64,000 nucleotides of DNA from DASRFR01 sp035651455 (GCA_035651455.1 DASRFR010000003.1:186001-250000), one strand, 5' to 3'. Shown: positions 51,580-60,795, numbered from the stretch's first letter. Translations and numbers: made by a program. Notes: generated by a model not told the origin, from the letters alone.

Positions 51580-53202
51580 TTACTGCGAAGATTGGGCGAG
51601 TTCTGCGGTTTTCAGAAAGTCGTAATTGCCCGCGGGGTTAAGAGCAAGGTTCTTGACCCGCCTGTTGTGAACCAAAACATTATCCAAATACCAGAGGTTT
51701 ACGTACGGCAGGTCCTCGGCGAGAAGCTGCTGGACTTCGAAGTAGATTTGTTTTCGCACATTCTGATCGAGTTCCGACCGAGCCTGATTGATGAGCGCAT
51801 CAACTCTCGGATTTGAGTAATAGCCCCGGTTGGCGCCGTGCGGCGAAAACTTGGATGAGTGAAACACGTACTCGAAAATGTCTGGATCTTCATTGCCGCC
51901 GATCCACCGCAGGGAGTACACCTGATATGCGCCGCTGCTGACGTCGGCGAAGAACGTGGCGAATTCGAAGGTTCGGATGTCGAGCGCGATGCCCACATCT
52001 GCAAGCTGCTGCTGCAGTGCCGCAGCGAACAAACGCGTGGACTCCTCCGTCGAAGTTTTCATAACCAGGTGAAAGCGAACTCCGTTCACGGCTTGATAAC
52101 CTGCTTGGTCGAGAATCTCCCGCGCCCGCTGGGGATCGTATTCGTATCTTGGAATGTCCGGGTTGTACGCCCAGCTCTGGATGGGAAGCACGCTGTATGC
52201 GGGTTCGGCAAAGCCGCGCCATAAATATTGAATGATTGGCTGGCGGTGAACAGCATAGGCGATCGCCTGGCGGACTCGAACATCGCGCAGAATACGGTCG
52301 CGCAAATTGAAAGCAAGATAGTTCACCACCGTGCCGGGCCCGCGCAGAACCTTGAGCTTGGGTTCTTTTGACAGCGTGAGCACCATGTCGGAGGTGAGGG
52401 CGTTCTCGACTATATCGGCGCTGCCCTTGCGCAATTCGAGAGCGCGTGTAGTCGTGTCGGGAACCACCATGAAACGGACACGTTGCACTCGGGCCTTCTG
52501 TGCCCAATAATCCGGGTTTCGTTCGATGACCACTTCCTTATCCAACTCAGCGCTGATGAACCTGAAGGGTCCGGAGCCAATCGGTTTGCGAGAGATTTCG
52601 TCGCCGCTGCCATAGGGGACGATGCCGATAGCCCCGTCAGAAATATTCCAGAGCAGAGTTGAAAACGGTCCTTTGAGGTGAAAGACGACGGTGTACTCAT
52701 CGAGAACTTCAATGTGATCGATGTGCGGCTTGTAGACTGCTGACTTCGTGCTTCGAATTTTGCCCTCGAGCAAACTATCGAATGTCCATTTGACGTCCCG
52801 CGCGGTGAGTGGCCGACCGTCGTGGAATTTGGCGCCGTGATGAAGGTGGAATACATAGGTAAGGGGATCGCGAATGTCCCAGCTTTCCGCTAACGCGGGT
52901 CTCACATTCAGATTCTGATCCCGATCGAGCAGATCATCGAACAGTAGGCTGTCGATCCGTTCGGAATATGCATCCAGGCCGACCCGCGGGTCGAGATTGG
53001 TCGGGCTGGCTTCGATAATCATGACCAAGGTGTTCGGGTCGGGAGATGCTGAGCAGGCGAGCAGGACGGCGCAGGGCGCAATTGCAAGCAAGAGGAGGGC
53101 CGCACGAACCCGAGCGGATTTCCCGGTGGCCTTGGGGCCGAAAGCATTCCAGAACATCAGTTCTTCAAACCAGATGAAAGCCAAACGCAAGATTTTACGC
53201 AT
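51580..53202 (-). CDS. Dipeptide/oligopeptide-binding lipoprotein (SBP_bac_5)
   Basis: The protein of about 540 residues has a lipobox (APCAVLLACS) and the family-5 solute-binding pattern: NLDPRVGLDAYSERIDSLLFDDLLDRDQNLNVRPALAESW, YVFHLHHGAKFHDGRPLTARDVKWTFDSLL, PIGSGPFRF and VNYLAFNLRDRILRDVRVRQAIAYAVHR. It would capture peptides in the periplasm. The ATG at 53202 overlaps the anmK stop by 8 bases; ATG at 53157 is an alternative. Its place after nagZ and anmK suggests murein peptides as ligand, as with MppA, by inference. No permease is adjacent. Confidence 0.88.
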   Translation of the reverse strand: MRKILRLAFIWFEELMFWNAFGPKATGKSARVRAALLLLAIAPCAVLLACSASPDPNTLVMIIEASPTNLDPRVGLDAYSERIDSLLFDDLLDRDQNLNVRPALAESWDIRDPLTYVFHLHHGAKFHDGRPLTARDVKWTFDSLLEGKIRSTKSAVYKPHIDHIEVLDEYTVVFHLKGPFSTLLWNISDGAIGIVPYGSGDEISRKPIGSGPFRFISAELDKEVVIERNPDYWAQKARVQRVRFMVVPDTTTRALELRKGSADIVENALTSDMVLTLSKEPKLKVLRGPGTVVNYLAFNLRDRILRDVRVRQAIAYAVHRQPIIQYLWRGFAEPAYSVLPIQSWAYNPDIPRYEYDPQRAREILDQAGYQAVNGVRFHLVMKTSTEESTRLFAAALQQQLADVGIALDIRTFEFATFFADVSSGAYQVYSLRWIGGNEDPDIFEYVFHSSKFSPHGANRGYYSNPRVDALINQARSELDQNVRKQIYFEVQQLLAEDLPYVNLWYLDNVLVHNRRVKNLALNPAGNYDFLKTAELAQSSQ

Positions 53203-54361
53203 ACGAGATCTTGCCGAGGATAGCAGGACGTTTGGCGCCGGTCGCCGCCGGAACATTTGAAGGCCGGCGGTTCCATGTCTCATGCGCGAGGACCGCGAAG
53301 GCTACCGCTTCTTTGGCTTCCGAGGGCAATCCGAATTCATCGGTGAGACGGATCTGCAAGCCCAGCGGACCGAGTTCATTCGCAAGCATGGCGAGAAGAG
53401 TTGGGTTCTTTGTGCCTCCTCCGGACACAATGAACTCCCGATATTCGCCCTTCTTCTTTAATACGAAGCGGCGAATAGCATCGGCAATGGACCGCGCCGT
53501 CAAAGCCGTAGCTGTTGCCATTACATCTTCTTTGCGCGCGCGGCCGCAGCGCTTCAGGAAGCGGGACGCAAACTCACGTCCAAAGTCCTCTCGTCCGGCA
53601 GTTTTGGGAGGCTTACGTCGAAAAAACGGAGCCGAAAGTTCCAAGTCGACGACTTTCTTCAGGACCTCCCCGGACGCAGCAATCATGCCGTCACGATCGC
53701 AGACCTCATGGAACAAATCTTGGGCGAGCGCATCGATGACCATGTTTCCGGGACCAGTATCAAATGCCCTGATCTGTTGCACCGCAGCTCCGGGCGGAAT
53801 GGCCGTGAGATTCGCAATGCCGCCAATGTTTTGCACGATTCGGCTTATGGCGGAACTGCGGTAAAGAAGGAAATCGAGATAGGGCACAAGAGGCGCGCCC
53901 TTTCCACCCACAGCGATGTCAGACGGCCGGAAGTCCGCCACTACGGGTATCCCGACGCGCGCCGCGATGACTGCTGCCTCTCCGGTCTGCCAGGTCGCAG
54001 CAATGTTACGGTTTACATACTGTGCTGGATCTCCCTGGTGATAGAGCGTCTGCCCGTGACAGCCGATCAGATCGGCCCTGACGCGAAACCGGCGCTGTGC
54101 AGCGAGAATCGCGTCTGCGTACAACTCGCCCAGTAGGAAATTCAGACGCGCCAGATCTGCCACGCTGGCCCGCTGCGCGTTCATGCTGGCGAGAATTGCT
54201 TCGCGCACCTGCTCGGGATATGGATATTCGCTGTGGCCGAGCACACGGAATTTTGTCGCTTGCTTGTACGCCCCTCTTTGCTTGACTTCAGGAGGAAACC
54301 GGACCAGCGCTACGTTAATGCCGTCTGCCGAAGTGCCACTCATCACCCCGGCAACGATCAT
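53195..54361 (-). CDS. anmK: Anhydro-N-acetylmuramic acid kinase
   Basis: The 388-residue protein begins IVAGVMSGTSADGINVALVRFP and contains DLIGCHGQTLYHQGD, GIPVVADFRPSDIAVGGKGAPLVPY, FDTGPGNMVIDAL and FIVSGGGTKNPTLL, all typical of AnmK. It phosphorylates 1,6-anhydroMurNAc released in cell-wall recycling. The ATG at 54361 overlaps the nagZ stop (ATGA), so it is coupled to nagZ. Confidence 0.95.
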   Translation of the reverse strand: MIVAGVMSGTSADGINVALVRFPPEVKQRGAYKQATKFRVLGHSEYPYPEQVREAILASMNAQRASVADLARLNFLLGELYADAILAAQRRFRVRADLIGCHGQTLYHQGDPAQYVNRNIAATWQTGEAAVIAARVGIPVVADFRPSDIAVGGKGAPLVPYLDFLLYRSSAISRIVQNIGGIANLTAIPPGAAVQQIRAFDTGPGNMVIDALAQDLFHEVCDRDGMIAASGEVLKKVVDLELSAPFFRRKPPKTAGREDFGREFASRFLKRCGRARKEDVMATATALTARSIADAIRRFVLKKKGEYREFIVSGGGTKNPTLLAMLANELGPLGLQIRLTDEFGLPSEAKEAVAFAVLAHETWNRRPSNVPAATGAKRPAILGKISYA

Positions 54362-55476
54362 GCCCGCACCTGCCGGGCAATCGCCGCCAAGCGAACGGAT
54401 TCTCCGAATTCCCAAAGCTGGCGGGAGAGGCGCTCCAACCGTTCAGTTGTCGGCACGGGCGATGCGCGCCTCAATTCAGGAAATTTCTTTTTCCACGCCA
54501 GAATTCTAACTGCCGATTCTGCCACTCGCTTGGCGAACTTCCGGTCTCGTTCGGCCTCTTTGACCAGAAGCTCGTGAGCGCTAGTCACAAAGTCCCGCTG
54601 GTGACAGAGGAGCGCCATGTCGCCGCCGGCGCGGATGTGCGCGACCGCAGCTTCCGGGGTAGCCATGGCCGCTTGCACGCCGCCCATCTCCAAGTCGTCG
54701 GATACGATAATTCCACGATAGCCAATCTTCTTGCGAAGGATCTCCGAAACCCACTTTGGCGAGAGTGACGCGGGCATACGGTCGCGCGTAACCGCCGGGT
54801 AGGTGGCGTGACCCACCATGACGAACGGAAGATCACGCCGCAACGAGCGATACGGAAGCAGATCCTGCTCCCATAGTTTCTTCCAGGGCTTCTCGATAAT
54901 GGGCAGTTCGTCATGAGAATCGAGTTTGCCCTCGCCGAGACCCGGGAAATGTTTGCCGCTGCCCAATACGCCCGCGTCGCGTAGGCCTTTGAGAAATTCG
55001 CTCGCAAAGAGCGCGACTTCCTTCGGATTGGCTGATACCGCACGCGAACTCATAACCGATCGTGACGCCTCGAATGCCAAGTCGAGCGTTGGCGCAAAAT
55101 CGGTATTGAAGCCAAGAGCTCGACAGCAGTCGCCAATTATCTTTCCGTGTTGCCGAAAAATCTTGCGGTTTCTCGTCGCAAAAACATCAGCAGGGGCTGG
55201 CGCCGGAGCGATGGCGTTGCGAAAGCGGTCGACGCGCCCGCCTTCCATGTCAACGCATAAAAACATTGGAGTGGCGACGAGAGACTGACACGCCTTGAGC
55301 AATTTAGAAGTCTGGTCAGCGGCCGTAATGTTACGAGCGAAAAGAATGACTCCGCCAGGCAGCACGCGCGAGATCAGCGAGCGTAAGGGGGCGGACATCT
55401 CCGTTCCAGCGAAGCCAATGATAAGGAGTTGCCCAATCAGTTCTTCCAAATCGCGGGATTTACGGCTTGGTGCCAT
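54358..55476 (-). CDS. nagZ: Beta-N-acetylhexosaminidase (GH3)
   Basis: The 372-residue protein has the GH3 NagZ pattern: QLLIIGFAGTEMS, FLCVDMEGGRVDRFR, GFNTDFAPTLDL, GKHFPGLGEGKLDSHDELPII (catalytic Asp/His loop) and GIIVSDDLEMGGVQAAM with the nucleophile Asp. It removes GlcNAc from muropeptides. It is cytoplasmic by absence of a signal peptide. It lies 12 bases after mutS and overlaps anmK. Confidence 0.94.
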   Translation of the reverse strand: MAPSRKSRDLEELIGQLLIIGFAGTEMSAPLRSLISRVLPGGVILFARNITAADQTSKLLKACQSLVATPMFLCVDMEGGRVDRFRNAIAPAPAPADVFATRNRKIFRQHGKIIGDCCRALGFNTDFAPTLDLAFEASRSVMSSRAVSANPKEVALFASEFLKGLRDAGVLGSGKHFPGLGEGKLDSHDELPIIEKPWKKLWEQDLLPYRSLRRDLPFVMVGHATYPAVTRDRMPASLSPKWVSEILRKKIGYRGIIVSDDLEMGGVQAAMATPEAAVAHIRAGGDMALLCHQRDFVTSAHELLVKEAERDRKFAKRVAESAVRILAWKKKFPELRRASPVPTTERLERLSRQLWEFGESVRLAAIARQVRA

Positions 55477-55488
55477 TTCAGCGTGTGA

Positions 55489-58146
55489 TTACTCAACCTG
55501 TTTCTTGAGCTCAGCGAGCAGGTTTAAGGCGTCAAGCGGAGTCATACTATTTAGATCAAGCTGGCGGAGGCGCTCCAACACTGGCTGCGACAAAGCGGTA
55601 AAGATCGTTAACTGTGCGGTGGGAGCAGGGCGTAGTTCATCGCTCGCCAGTTGATCGGTCAAACGCAGTTCAGCATTCTCATGTTCGGCGAGCACTTCTC
55701 GTGCACGTTCGATAACCTCGTTTGGCAGCCCGGCCAGTTTAGCCACCTCGATTCCGTAGCTGCGGTCAGCCGGACCGGGTTCCACACGTTTGAGGAACAC
55801 GATTCCAGTGGGATTCTCTTTCACTGACACGTGGAAATTCTTAACTCCGGACAAGTGTTCCGCCAACTCAGTGAGTTCAAAATAGTGGGTCGCGAACAGC
55901 GTTTTGGCGCGAGTGCGTGCGTGCAGGTACTCGACGGCGGCCCAGGCGATTGCCAGACCATCATAGGTCGCGGTACCTCGACCAACTTCATCGAGCAGAA
56001 TCAGCGAACGCGCCGTGGCCGTGTGCAGGATGGCCGCGGTCTCGGTCATCTCGACCATAAAAGTGGACCGGCCGCGCGCCAGATTGTCACTGGCTCCGAT
56101 GCGAGTGAATACGCGATCCACAATCCCGAGCCGAACCGAACTGGCGGGAACAAATGACCCCATCTGGGCGAGAATGACGATCAGCGCGGTCTGCCGCAGA
56201 TATGTGGATTTTCCGCCCATATTCGGACCAGTCAACAAGAGGATCGCGTGAGTGGTCGAGTTCAGGAAGAGGTCATTAGGAATAAAGCGGTCGCCAACGC
56301 CAGCTAAATCCTGAGTCTCGATAACCGGATGACGACCGCCAACGATCTCGATGTCGGCGCTATCGTCAAACCGCGGTCGGCAATACTTACGCAATGCGGC
56401 CACGTGAGCAAACGAGGCCAAGACATCGACCTCAGCCAACGCCAACGCGGTTTGCCGAATGCGTCGAGCCTCGCCGGCAATGTCAGAACGCAATTGGGCG
56501 AAGAGCCGGCGCTCAATCTCGACAATTTTCTCCTGCGCGTCGAGGATCTTCGATTCGTACTCCTTAAGTTCCGGAGTTGTGAAGCGCTCAGCGTTTACCA
56601 GTGTCTGCTTGCGTTCATAGTCTGGCGGAACCAGGTGAAGATTTGGCTTGGAGATTTCGAGGTAGTAACCAAAAACTGAATTGAATTTGATTTTTAGAGA
56701 GTTGATAGCCGTCCGCTGACGCTCGCGCTGTTCAATCTGCGCCAGGTATTGCTTGCTGTTGCGGCTCAGATCGCGCAATTCGTCCAGTTCTCGATCTATG
56801 CCGTCTTGAATAACGCCACCGTCGCCCAGAGAAATCGGTGGCTCCGGGACGACGGTATTATCGATCTTCGTCCGCAAGTCCGCCAACTCGTCGATTGCAG
56901 TATGCAAACTGGCCAGGCGATCCGCCGGAAGGTGTCCCAGGGCAGCCCTAACTGCCGGAATTTTTGCCAGCGAAGCAGCAAGCGCAAGCACGTCGCGGGG
57001 ATTCGCAGTCTCTAACGTCACTCGACTGAGCAGGCGCTCAAGATCGAGGACGCCATCTAACGCACGCCGCAGTTCCTCGCGTGGGAGAGTATCTTTGACC
57101 TGTACGGCGACAGAATCGAGGCGCTGATTGATCTGCGAGCTATCGACCGAGGGCCGCAACATCCACGCCCGAAATAGCCGCTTCCCCATCGGCGTTACCG
57201 TCGCATCTAGAGCACGGAACAAGGTGACGCCGCTATCCGTGCCGGCAAAGAGCGGCTCTATAAGTTCCAGGTTGCGGACGGTGACCGCGTCCAGCACCAG
57301 GCAATCCTGCCGCTCGTAAAACCCGATGCGGTCGATGTGATCAAGGGTGCCGCGCTGAGTGGAGCGGACATAGTAAAGGATTGCTCCCGCGGCTGAAGCT
57401 GCCGCCGGCTTGCCAGCCAATCCGAAGCCTTCGAGCGAGAGCACTCCGAAATGGTTTTCGAGGAGGGGAATGGAATGGTCCGCGGCAAAAACCCAGTCGT
57501 CCAGCGGAGTTTCCGCGCAGCCTGCCGCCACATAGGGCGGCGCTGCGGTGACCCTGCTTTCACCTTGGGCCGGCGGAGCCGCGCCAACCTGATCGAACAA
57601 CGGAGCCGACGAGGGGAACAACAACTCCTTCGGATGCAGTTGCTGAAGCTCTTCCTGGATGCGGTGGGCCGCGTCTGAACCTTGAAATTCAGTGGCACGG
57701 AATTCTCCCGTGGAAAGATCGAGAGCGGCAAAGCCCACGTGATCATCGACGCGGGCCAATGCTGCCAGAAAATTGTTATCTTCCGAGCCAAGGCCGGCAT
57801 CTGCCGCAGTGCCCGGCGTGACCACACGTGTGACAGCCCGGCGCACCAGTTTTTTCGCTAGCCGAGGGTCCTCCACTTGATCGCAGATCGCCACCTTAAA
57901 TCCCCGCCTGATCAATTTGGCAATATAAGATTCGGCTGCGTGAAAAGGCACCCCGCACATGGGGACAGCCACGCCCTTCTCTTTGTTTCGCGAAGTCAGC
58001 GTGATCTGCAGTTCGCGGGCCGCCACGACGGCGTCCTCGAAAAAGAGTTCATAAAAGTCCCCCAGGCGAAAGAAAAGTAGCGCGTTCGGATGCTCCTTTT
58101 TGATACCGGAATATTGCCGCATCAACGGAGTGGAAGGCTCGCTCAT
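55489..58146 (-). CDS. mutS: DNA mismatch repair protein MutS
   Basis: The protein of about 885 residues has the mismatch-binding N-terminus (TPLMRQYSGIKKEHPNALLFFRLGDFYELFFEDA with the Phe-Tyr-Glu wedge), Walker A (LLTGPNMGGKSTYLRQ), Walker B (LILLDEVGRGTATYDGLAIAW) and ATHYFELTEL. It recognises mismatches and starts repair. I chose ATG at 58146 from family comparison. A GTG at 58227, with AAGGAG upstream, would add 27 residues. A consensus TATAAT lies between the two (about 58170). It heads the minus-strand operon. Confidence 0.96.
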   Translation of the reverse strand: MSEPSTPLMRQYSGIKKEHPNALLFFRLGDFYELFFEDAVVAARELQITLTSRNKEKGVAVPMCGVPFHAAESYIAKLIRRGFKVAICDQVEDPRLAKKLVRRAVTRVVTPGTAADAGLGSEDNNFLAALARVDDHVGFAALDLSTGEFRATEFQGSDAAHRIQEELQQLHPKELLFPSSAPLFDQVGAAPPAQGESRVTAAPPYVAAGCAETPLDDWVFAADHSIPLLENHFGVLSLEGFGLAGKPAAASAAGAILYYVRSTQRGTLDHIDRIGFYERQDCLVLDAVTVRNLELIEPLFAGTDSGVTLFRALDATVTPMGKRLFRAWMLRPSVDSSQINQRLDSVAVQVKDTLPREELRRALDGVLDLERLLSRVTLETANPRDVLALAASLAKIPAVRAALGHLPADRLASLHTAIDELADLRTKIDNTVVPEPPISLGDGGVIQDGIDRELDELRDLSRNSKQYLAQIEQRERQRTAINSLKIKFNSVFGYYLEISKPNLHLVPPDYERKQTLVNAERFTTPELKEYESKILDAQEKIVEIERRLFAQLRSDIAGEARRIRQTALALAEVDVLASFAHVAALRKYCRPRFDDSADIEIVGGRHPVIETQDLAGVGDRFIPNDLFLNSTTHAILLLTGPNMGGKSTYLRQTALIVILAQMGSFVPASSVRLGIVDRVFTRIGASDNLARGRSTFMVEMTETAAILHTATARSLILLDEVGRGTATYDGLAIAWAAVEYLHARTRAKTLFATHYFELTELAEHLSGVKNFHVSVKENPTGIVFLKRVEPGPADRSYGIEVAKLAGLPNEVIERAREVLAEHENAELRLTDQLASDELRPAPTAQLTIFTALSQPVLERLRQLDLNSMTPLDALNLLAELKKQVE

Positions 58147-58248
58147 TTGCTGGGAGTTCGTGGGCGGATTATAGCAAAGCCGGCCGCCGGCTTCGGCGGT
58201 AGAAATCACAGTTGACTGGGGTTCCACGACAGTGTTCTCCTTTGTGCC

Positions 58249-59244
58249 ATGGAGCTCCGCAAAGACCCCATCACCCGGTCCTGGGTGATCACTGGCGATG
58301 ATGTTCCCGATGCGGGCCCGGCTGCCGAGCCGTATTGCAAGTTTTGTCCGGATTCGCCGGAACCTGTGCAGGTGGTTTCGTCAACGGCGGAAATCGACGG
58401 AGTACCTTGGTCAGCCCGTGCGGTGGTGCATCCCATGCCCTTGTATCGCATTGAAGGTGAACCCGCGCGGCGCGGTGACGGTTTATACGACCGCATGCGT
58501 TCCGTGGGCGCGCACGAAGTGCTGATCGAAAATCGCCATCATGATGGTCAGCTTTGGAATGCCAGTGATGCGGAGATTGGACAATTCCTGCGCTTGGCCG
58601 CACAGCGTATTCAGGATCTGAAAAAGGATTCTCGCTTCAAGTACGTCAGCATCTTCAAGAACCACGGCCGGGACGCGGGTCAGGAATTTGAGCATCCCAC
58701 CTCGCAGCTCACGGCGACCACATTTGTGCCGCGCCGCGTCCTTTATGAGCTGCGCGCCGGCCGCGATTATTTCAAAAGCAAAGAGCGCTGCGTTTTCTGC
58801 GACATCCTTGGACAGGAAGAGCGGCAGAACCTGCGCGTGCTGGAGATTCGCGGCGATTACATCGCCCACTGTCCTTATGCGCCCCGGGTGCCCTACGAGA
58901 GCTGGATTCTGCCGCGCACGCATGAGTCTTCCTTCGAACGCTCGGTGCTGCCAAGGTCTAGCGGACTGGAGCAGCTGAGTTCTATCTTGCGCCGTACACT
59001 GCAACGGATCCGCACCGTCACTGAGGAGTTTCACCTGGTTTTGCATACTTCACCGAATAGTTTGCACCGCTCGGAAAGCCTGGATTATTGGAAGACTCTC
59101 GATGACGACTACCACTGGCACATTGAAATTCTGCCGATCATGGGCGAGAAATCAAAGTCGTACACCTTCAAAGAGGTGTACTACTCACCTCTGAGTTCGG
59201 AAACCGCAGTGAAGCGACTCCGCGATGCCAAAATCCAAGGCTAA
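58249..59244 (+). CDS. Galactose-1-phosphate uridylyltransferase-like protein with altered active-site motif
   Basis: The 331-residue protein has the GalT-type HIT fold: MELRKDPITRSWVITGDD, CKFCPDSPEP and CVFCDILGQE as zinc-binding knuckles, HEVLIENRHHD and FKNHGRDAGQEFEHPTSQL. Canonical GalT has HPHXQ, whose second His becomes uridylylated. Here the motif is HPTSQ, so the nucleophile position is Thr. Either another residue acts, or the protein is a related phosphorylase or nucleotidyltransferase. It is transcribed divergently from mutS. No galK or galE is adjacent. Confidence 0.75.
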   Translation: MELRKDPITRSWVITGDDVPDAGPAAEPYCKFCPDSPEPVQVVSSTAEIDGVPWSARAVVHPMPLYRIEGEPARRGDGLYDRMRSVGAHEVLIENRHHDGQLWNASDAEIGQFLRLAAQRIQDLKKDSRFKYVSIFKNHGRDAGQEFEHPTSQLTATTFVPRRVLYELRAGRDYFKSKERCVFCDILGQEERQNLRVLEIRGDYIAHCPYAPRVPYESWILPRTHESSFERSVLPRSSGLEQLSSILRRTLQRIRTVTEEFHLVLHTSPNSLHRSESLDYWKTLDDDYHWHIEILPIMGEKSKSYTFKEVYYSPLSSETAVKRLRDAKIQG

Positions 59245-59295
59245 GAATTTGTCTCGCGCTGCTTGGGTTTAAAAGCCATGCATTTACCAGCCGAG

Positions 59296-59311
59296 AGTGC
59301 GACGACGCACT
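59296..59311. repeat. Inverted repeat AGTGCG-N4-CGCACT
   Basis: A perfect 6-bp dyad lies 52 bases after the galT-like stop and about 60 bases before the beta-lactamase-like start. It could be an operator or a weak terminator. Confidence 0.35.
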
Positions 59312-59372
59312 GAACTTGATGAGTGTGGAATCTCAGCGTTGGTGAGGATAGCCAAATTTTCCGGAGGCCGTA

Positions 59373-60290
59373 TTGAAGAGGCTTACCTGTTTCATATTGC
59401 TAGCCGTTTGTGCGCTCGCTCAGGCACCTTATTCGGAAAAACAGCAGACTCTCTGGGAAAAACTGCAGGCGAGTATTCATGAAGTTGACCAGTCTCTCGA
59501 TGGCGTGATGGGTGTCGCCATTCTTGATCTGGCGAGCGGACAGGAATTTCTTCTCCGCGCCAACGATATCTATCCACAAGCCAGTTCGATCAAGATCGCG
59601 GTCCTCCTGGAGTTGTATCTCCAGGCGCAGCAGGGCAAGCTGAAGCTTTCGGATATGTACACCGTGCAGCAATCGGATCTCGTTCAGGACAGCGACATCA
59701 TGAATGGACTGACGCCGGGGGTCACAAGGATCACGCTGCGCGATCTCGCGACCATGATGGTTGCAGTGAGCGATAACAGCGCCACTAACGTGCTCATCGA
59801 TCGTGTGGGCATGGAGAATGTCAATACAGAATTAGACACGCTGGGCCTCTCGCACACGCGGCTGCGGAGGAAGATGATGGACTTGAAGGGGGCAGCTGAG
59901 GGGCGCGAGAATGTCTCGACTCCAACGGAAATGATGACTTTGCTCGAGGACGTGTACCGGGGCAAAGTTCTTAACCACGACATGACCGCGGACTTCTTTA
60001 AAATGCTGAGCACGCACAAAGATAGCTGGATTCCACGCGACCTTCCCGAGGACTTGCGCATTGCCAACAAGCCTGGGGCGTTAGAGGGTGTACGGAACGA
60101 TTCCGGAATTGTTTTCGCCCAGAACCGCCCTTTTGTAATCTGCGTGATGACAACCTACTTACGCCGAGAGCGGGATGGCGAATTGGCTATCAGCAAAATT
60201 GCCCGGGACGCTTACCAGACTTTCGATCGCATGGGACGCGCCTCGGAGTATGGGCGCGTGATTTCTCCGTCTAACAGCAGCAAGCCTTAG
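59373..60290 (+). CDS. Class A beta-lactamase-like secreted serine hydrolase
   Basis: The 305-residue protein has a signal peptide (KRLTCFILLAVCALAQA) and class A hallmarks: ASSIKIAVLLELY (SXXK), VSDNSATNVL (SDN) and NKPGALEG where KTG is usual. A Glu in the omega-loop region (AAEGRENVSTP) is possible but not aligned. GGAGG lies six bases before a TTG at 59373. The Thr to Pro change in KTG may alter activity, so resistance to beta-lactams is not assured. No BlaI-type dyad identical to 47592 is seen upstream. Confidence 0.82.
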   Translation: MKRLTCFILLAVCALAQAPYSEKQQTLWEKLQASIHEVDQSLDGVMGVAILDLASGQEFLLRANDIYPQASSIKIAVLLELYLQAQQGKLKLSDMYTVQQSDLVQDSDIMNGLTPGVTRITLRDLATMMVAVSDNSATNVLIDRVGMENVNTELDTLGLSHTRLRRKMMDLKGAAEGRENVSTPTEMMTLLEDVYRGKVLNHDMTADFFKMLSTHKDSWIPRDLPEDLRIANKPGALEGVRNDSGIVFAQNRPFVICVMTTYLRRERDGELAISKIARDAYQTFDRMGRASEYGRVISPSNSSKP

Positions 60291-60347
60291 TGTTTCATTC
60301 ACCTTGGCTAGCTGACAGAATATGCGGAACTGTCCGTACATCCTGAT

Positions 60348-60710
60348 ATGACCGTCCGCCGCATGAAGACGTATACCGGAGAGCAAGGATACGTGTACCA
60401 GTATTACTTCGTAGGTAAACGTCCTGCCTTGGCTGGGCAAACACGCGGACCTGCGACGGAGTACATTTTCGACGTTTCCTCCGACCGCAAAGTCACTTAC
60501 GCCGTCAGCGTGTTTCTTTCGGACGAAGCCTTGGCCGGCTGGTCCAGTGTGCATAAGCGCCGGTTGAGTGATGCCGAGCAATACGCCGCCGTCAAGATGC
60601 GTCTTTTTCGGGCCTTCGACGAGACGGAAGACATGATGGGCCAGGGCCGTCACCTCGAAGTGGATGGCCCCGCACTCCTCCAGTTTACGGCCCAACTGCG
60701 GCTGGAATAG
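60348..60710 (+). CDS. Conserved-looking hypothetical protein
   Basis: The 120-residue protein (RRMKTYTGEQGYVYQYYFVG, TEYIFDVSSDRKVTYAVSVFL, LSDAEQYAAVKMRLFRAFDE) has no signal peptide or membrane segment. Alternating beta and helix suggest a compact alpha/beta domain. I do not recognise a family. It starts 57 bases after the beta-lactamase-like gene. A start at 60363 (MKTYTG) is also possible. Confidence 0.65.
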   Translation: MTVRRMKTYTGEQGYVYQYYFVGKRPALAGQTRGPATEYIFDVSSDRKVTYAVSVFLSDEALAGWSSVHKRRLSDAEQYAAVKMRLFRAFDETEDMMGQGRHLEVDGPALLQFTAQLRLE

Positions 60711-60724
60711 GCCAAACCGAGTAT

Positions 60725-60795
60725 TGTGATGTGGGTCACACCGGCTTGTGATGACGTCGCTACCCGCCTGCCCCGCGAGCGGTGCAGACTATAAT
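60725..60795 (+). promoter_or_regulatory. CRP/FNR-type operator pair and -10 element upstream of hemX-hemA-hemC
   Basis: Site 1 (60725-60740) is TGTGA-TGTGGG-TCACA, with perfect half sites. Site 2 starts 22 bp later (60747) with a perfect TGTGA half but a poor second half (CGCTA). TATAAT follows at 60790-60795, with no -35 box, as expected for an activator-dependent promoter. Confidence 0.7.

Noticed and set aside
58160..58175. TATAAT inside the GTG-started extension of mutS
   Set aside because: It may be the mutS promoter for ATG 58146, but no -35 box accompanies it, so it was mentioned only under mutS.
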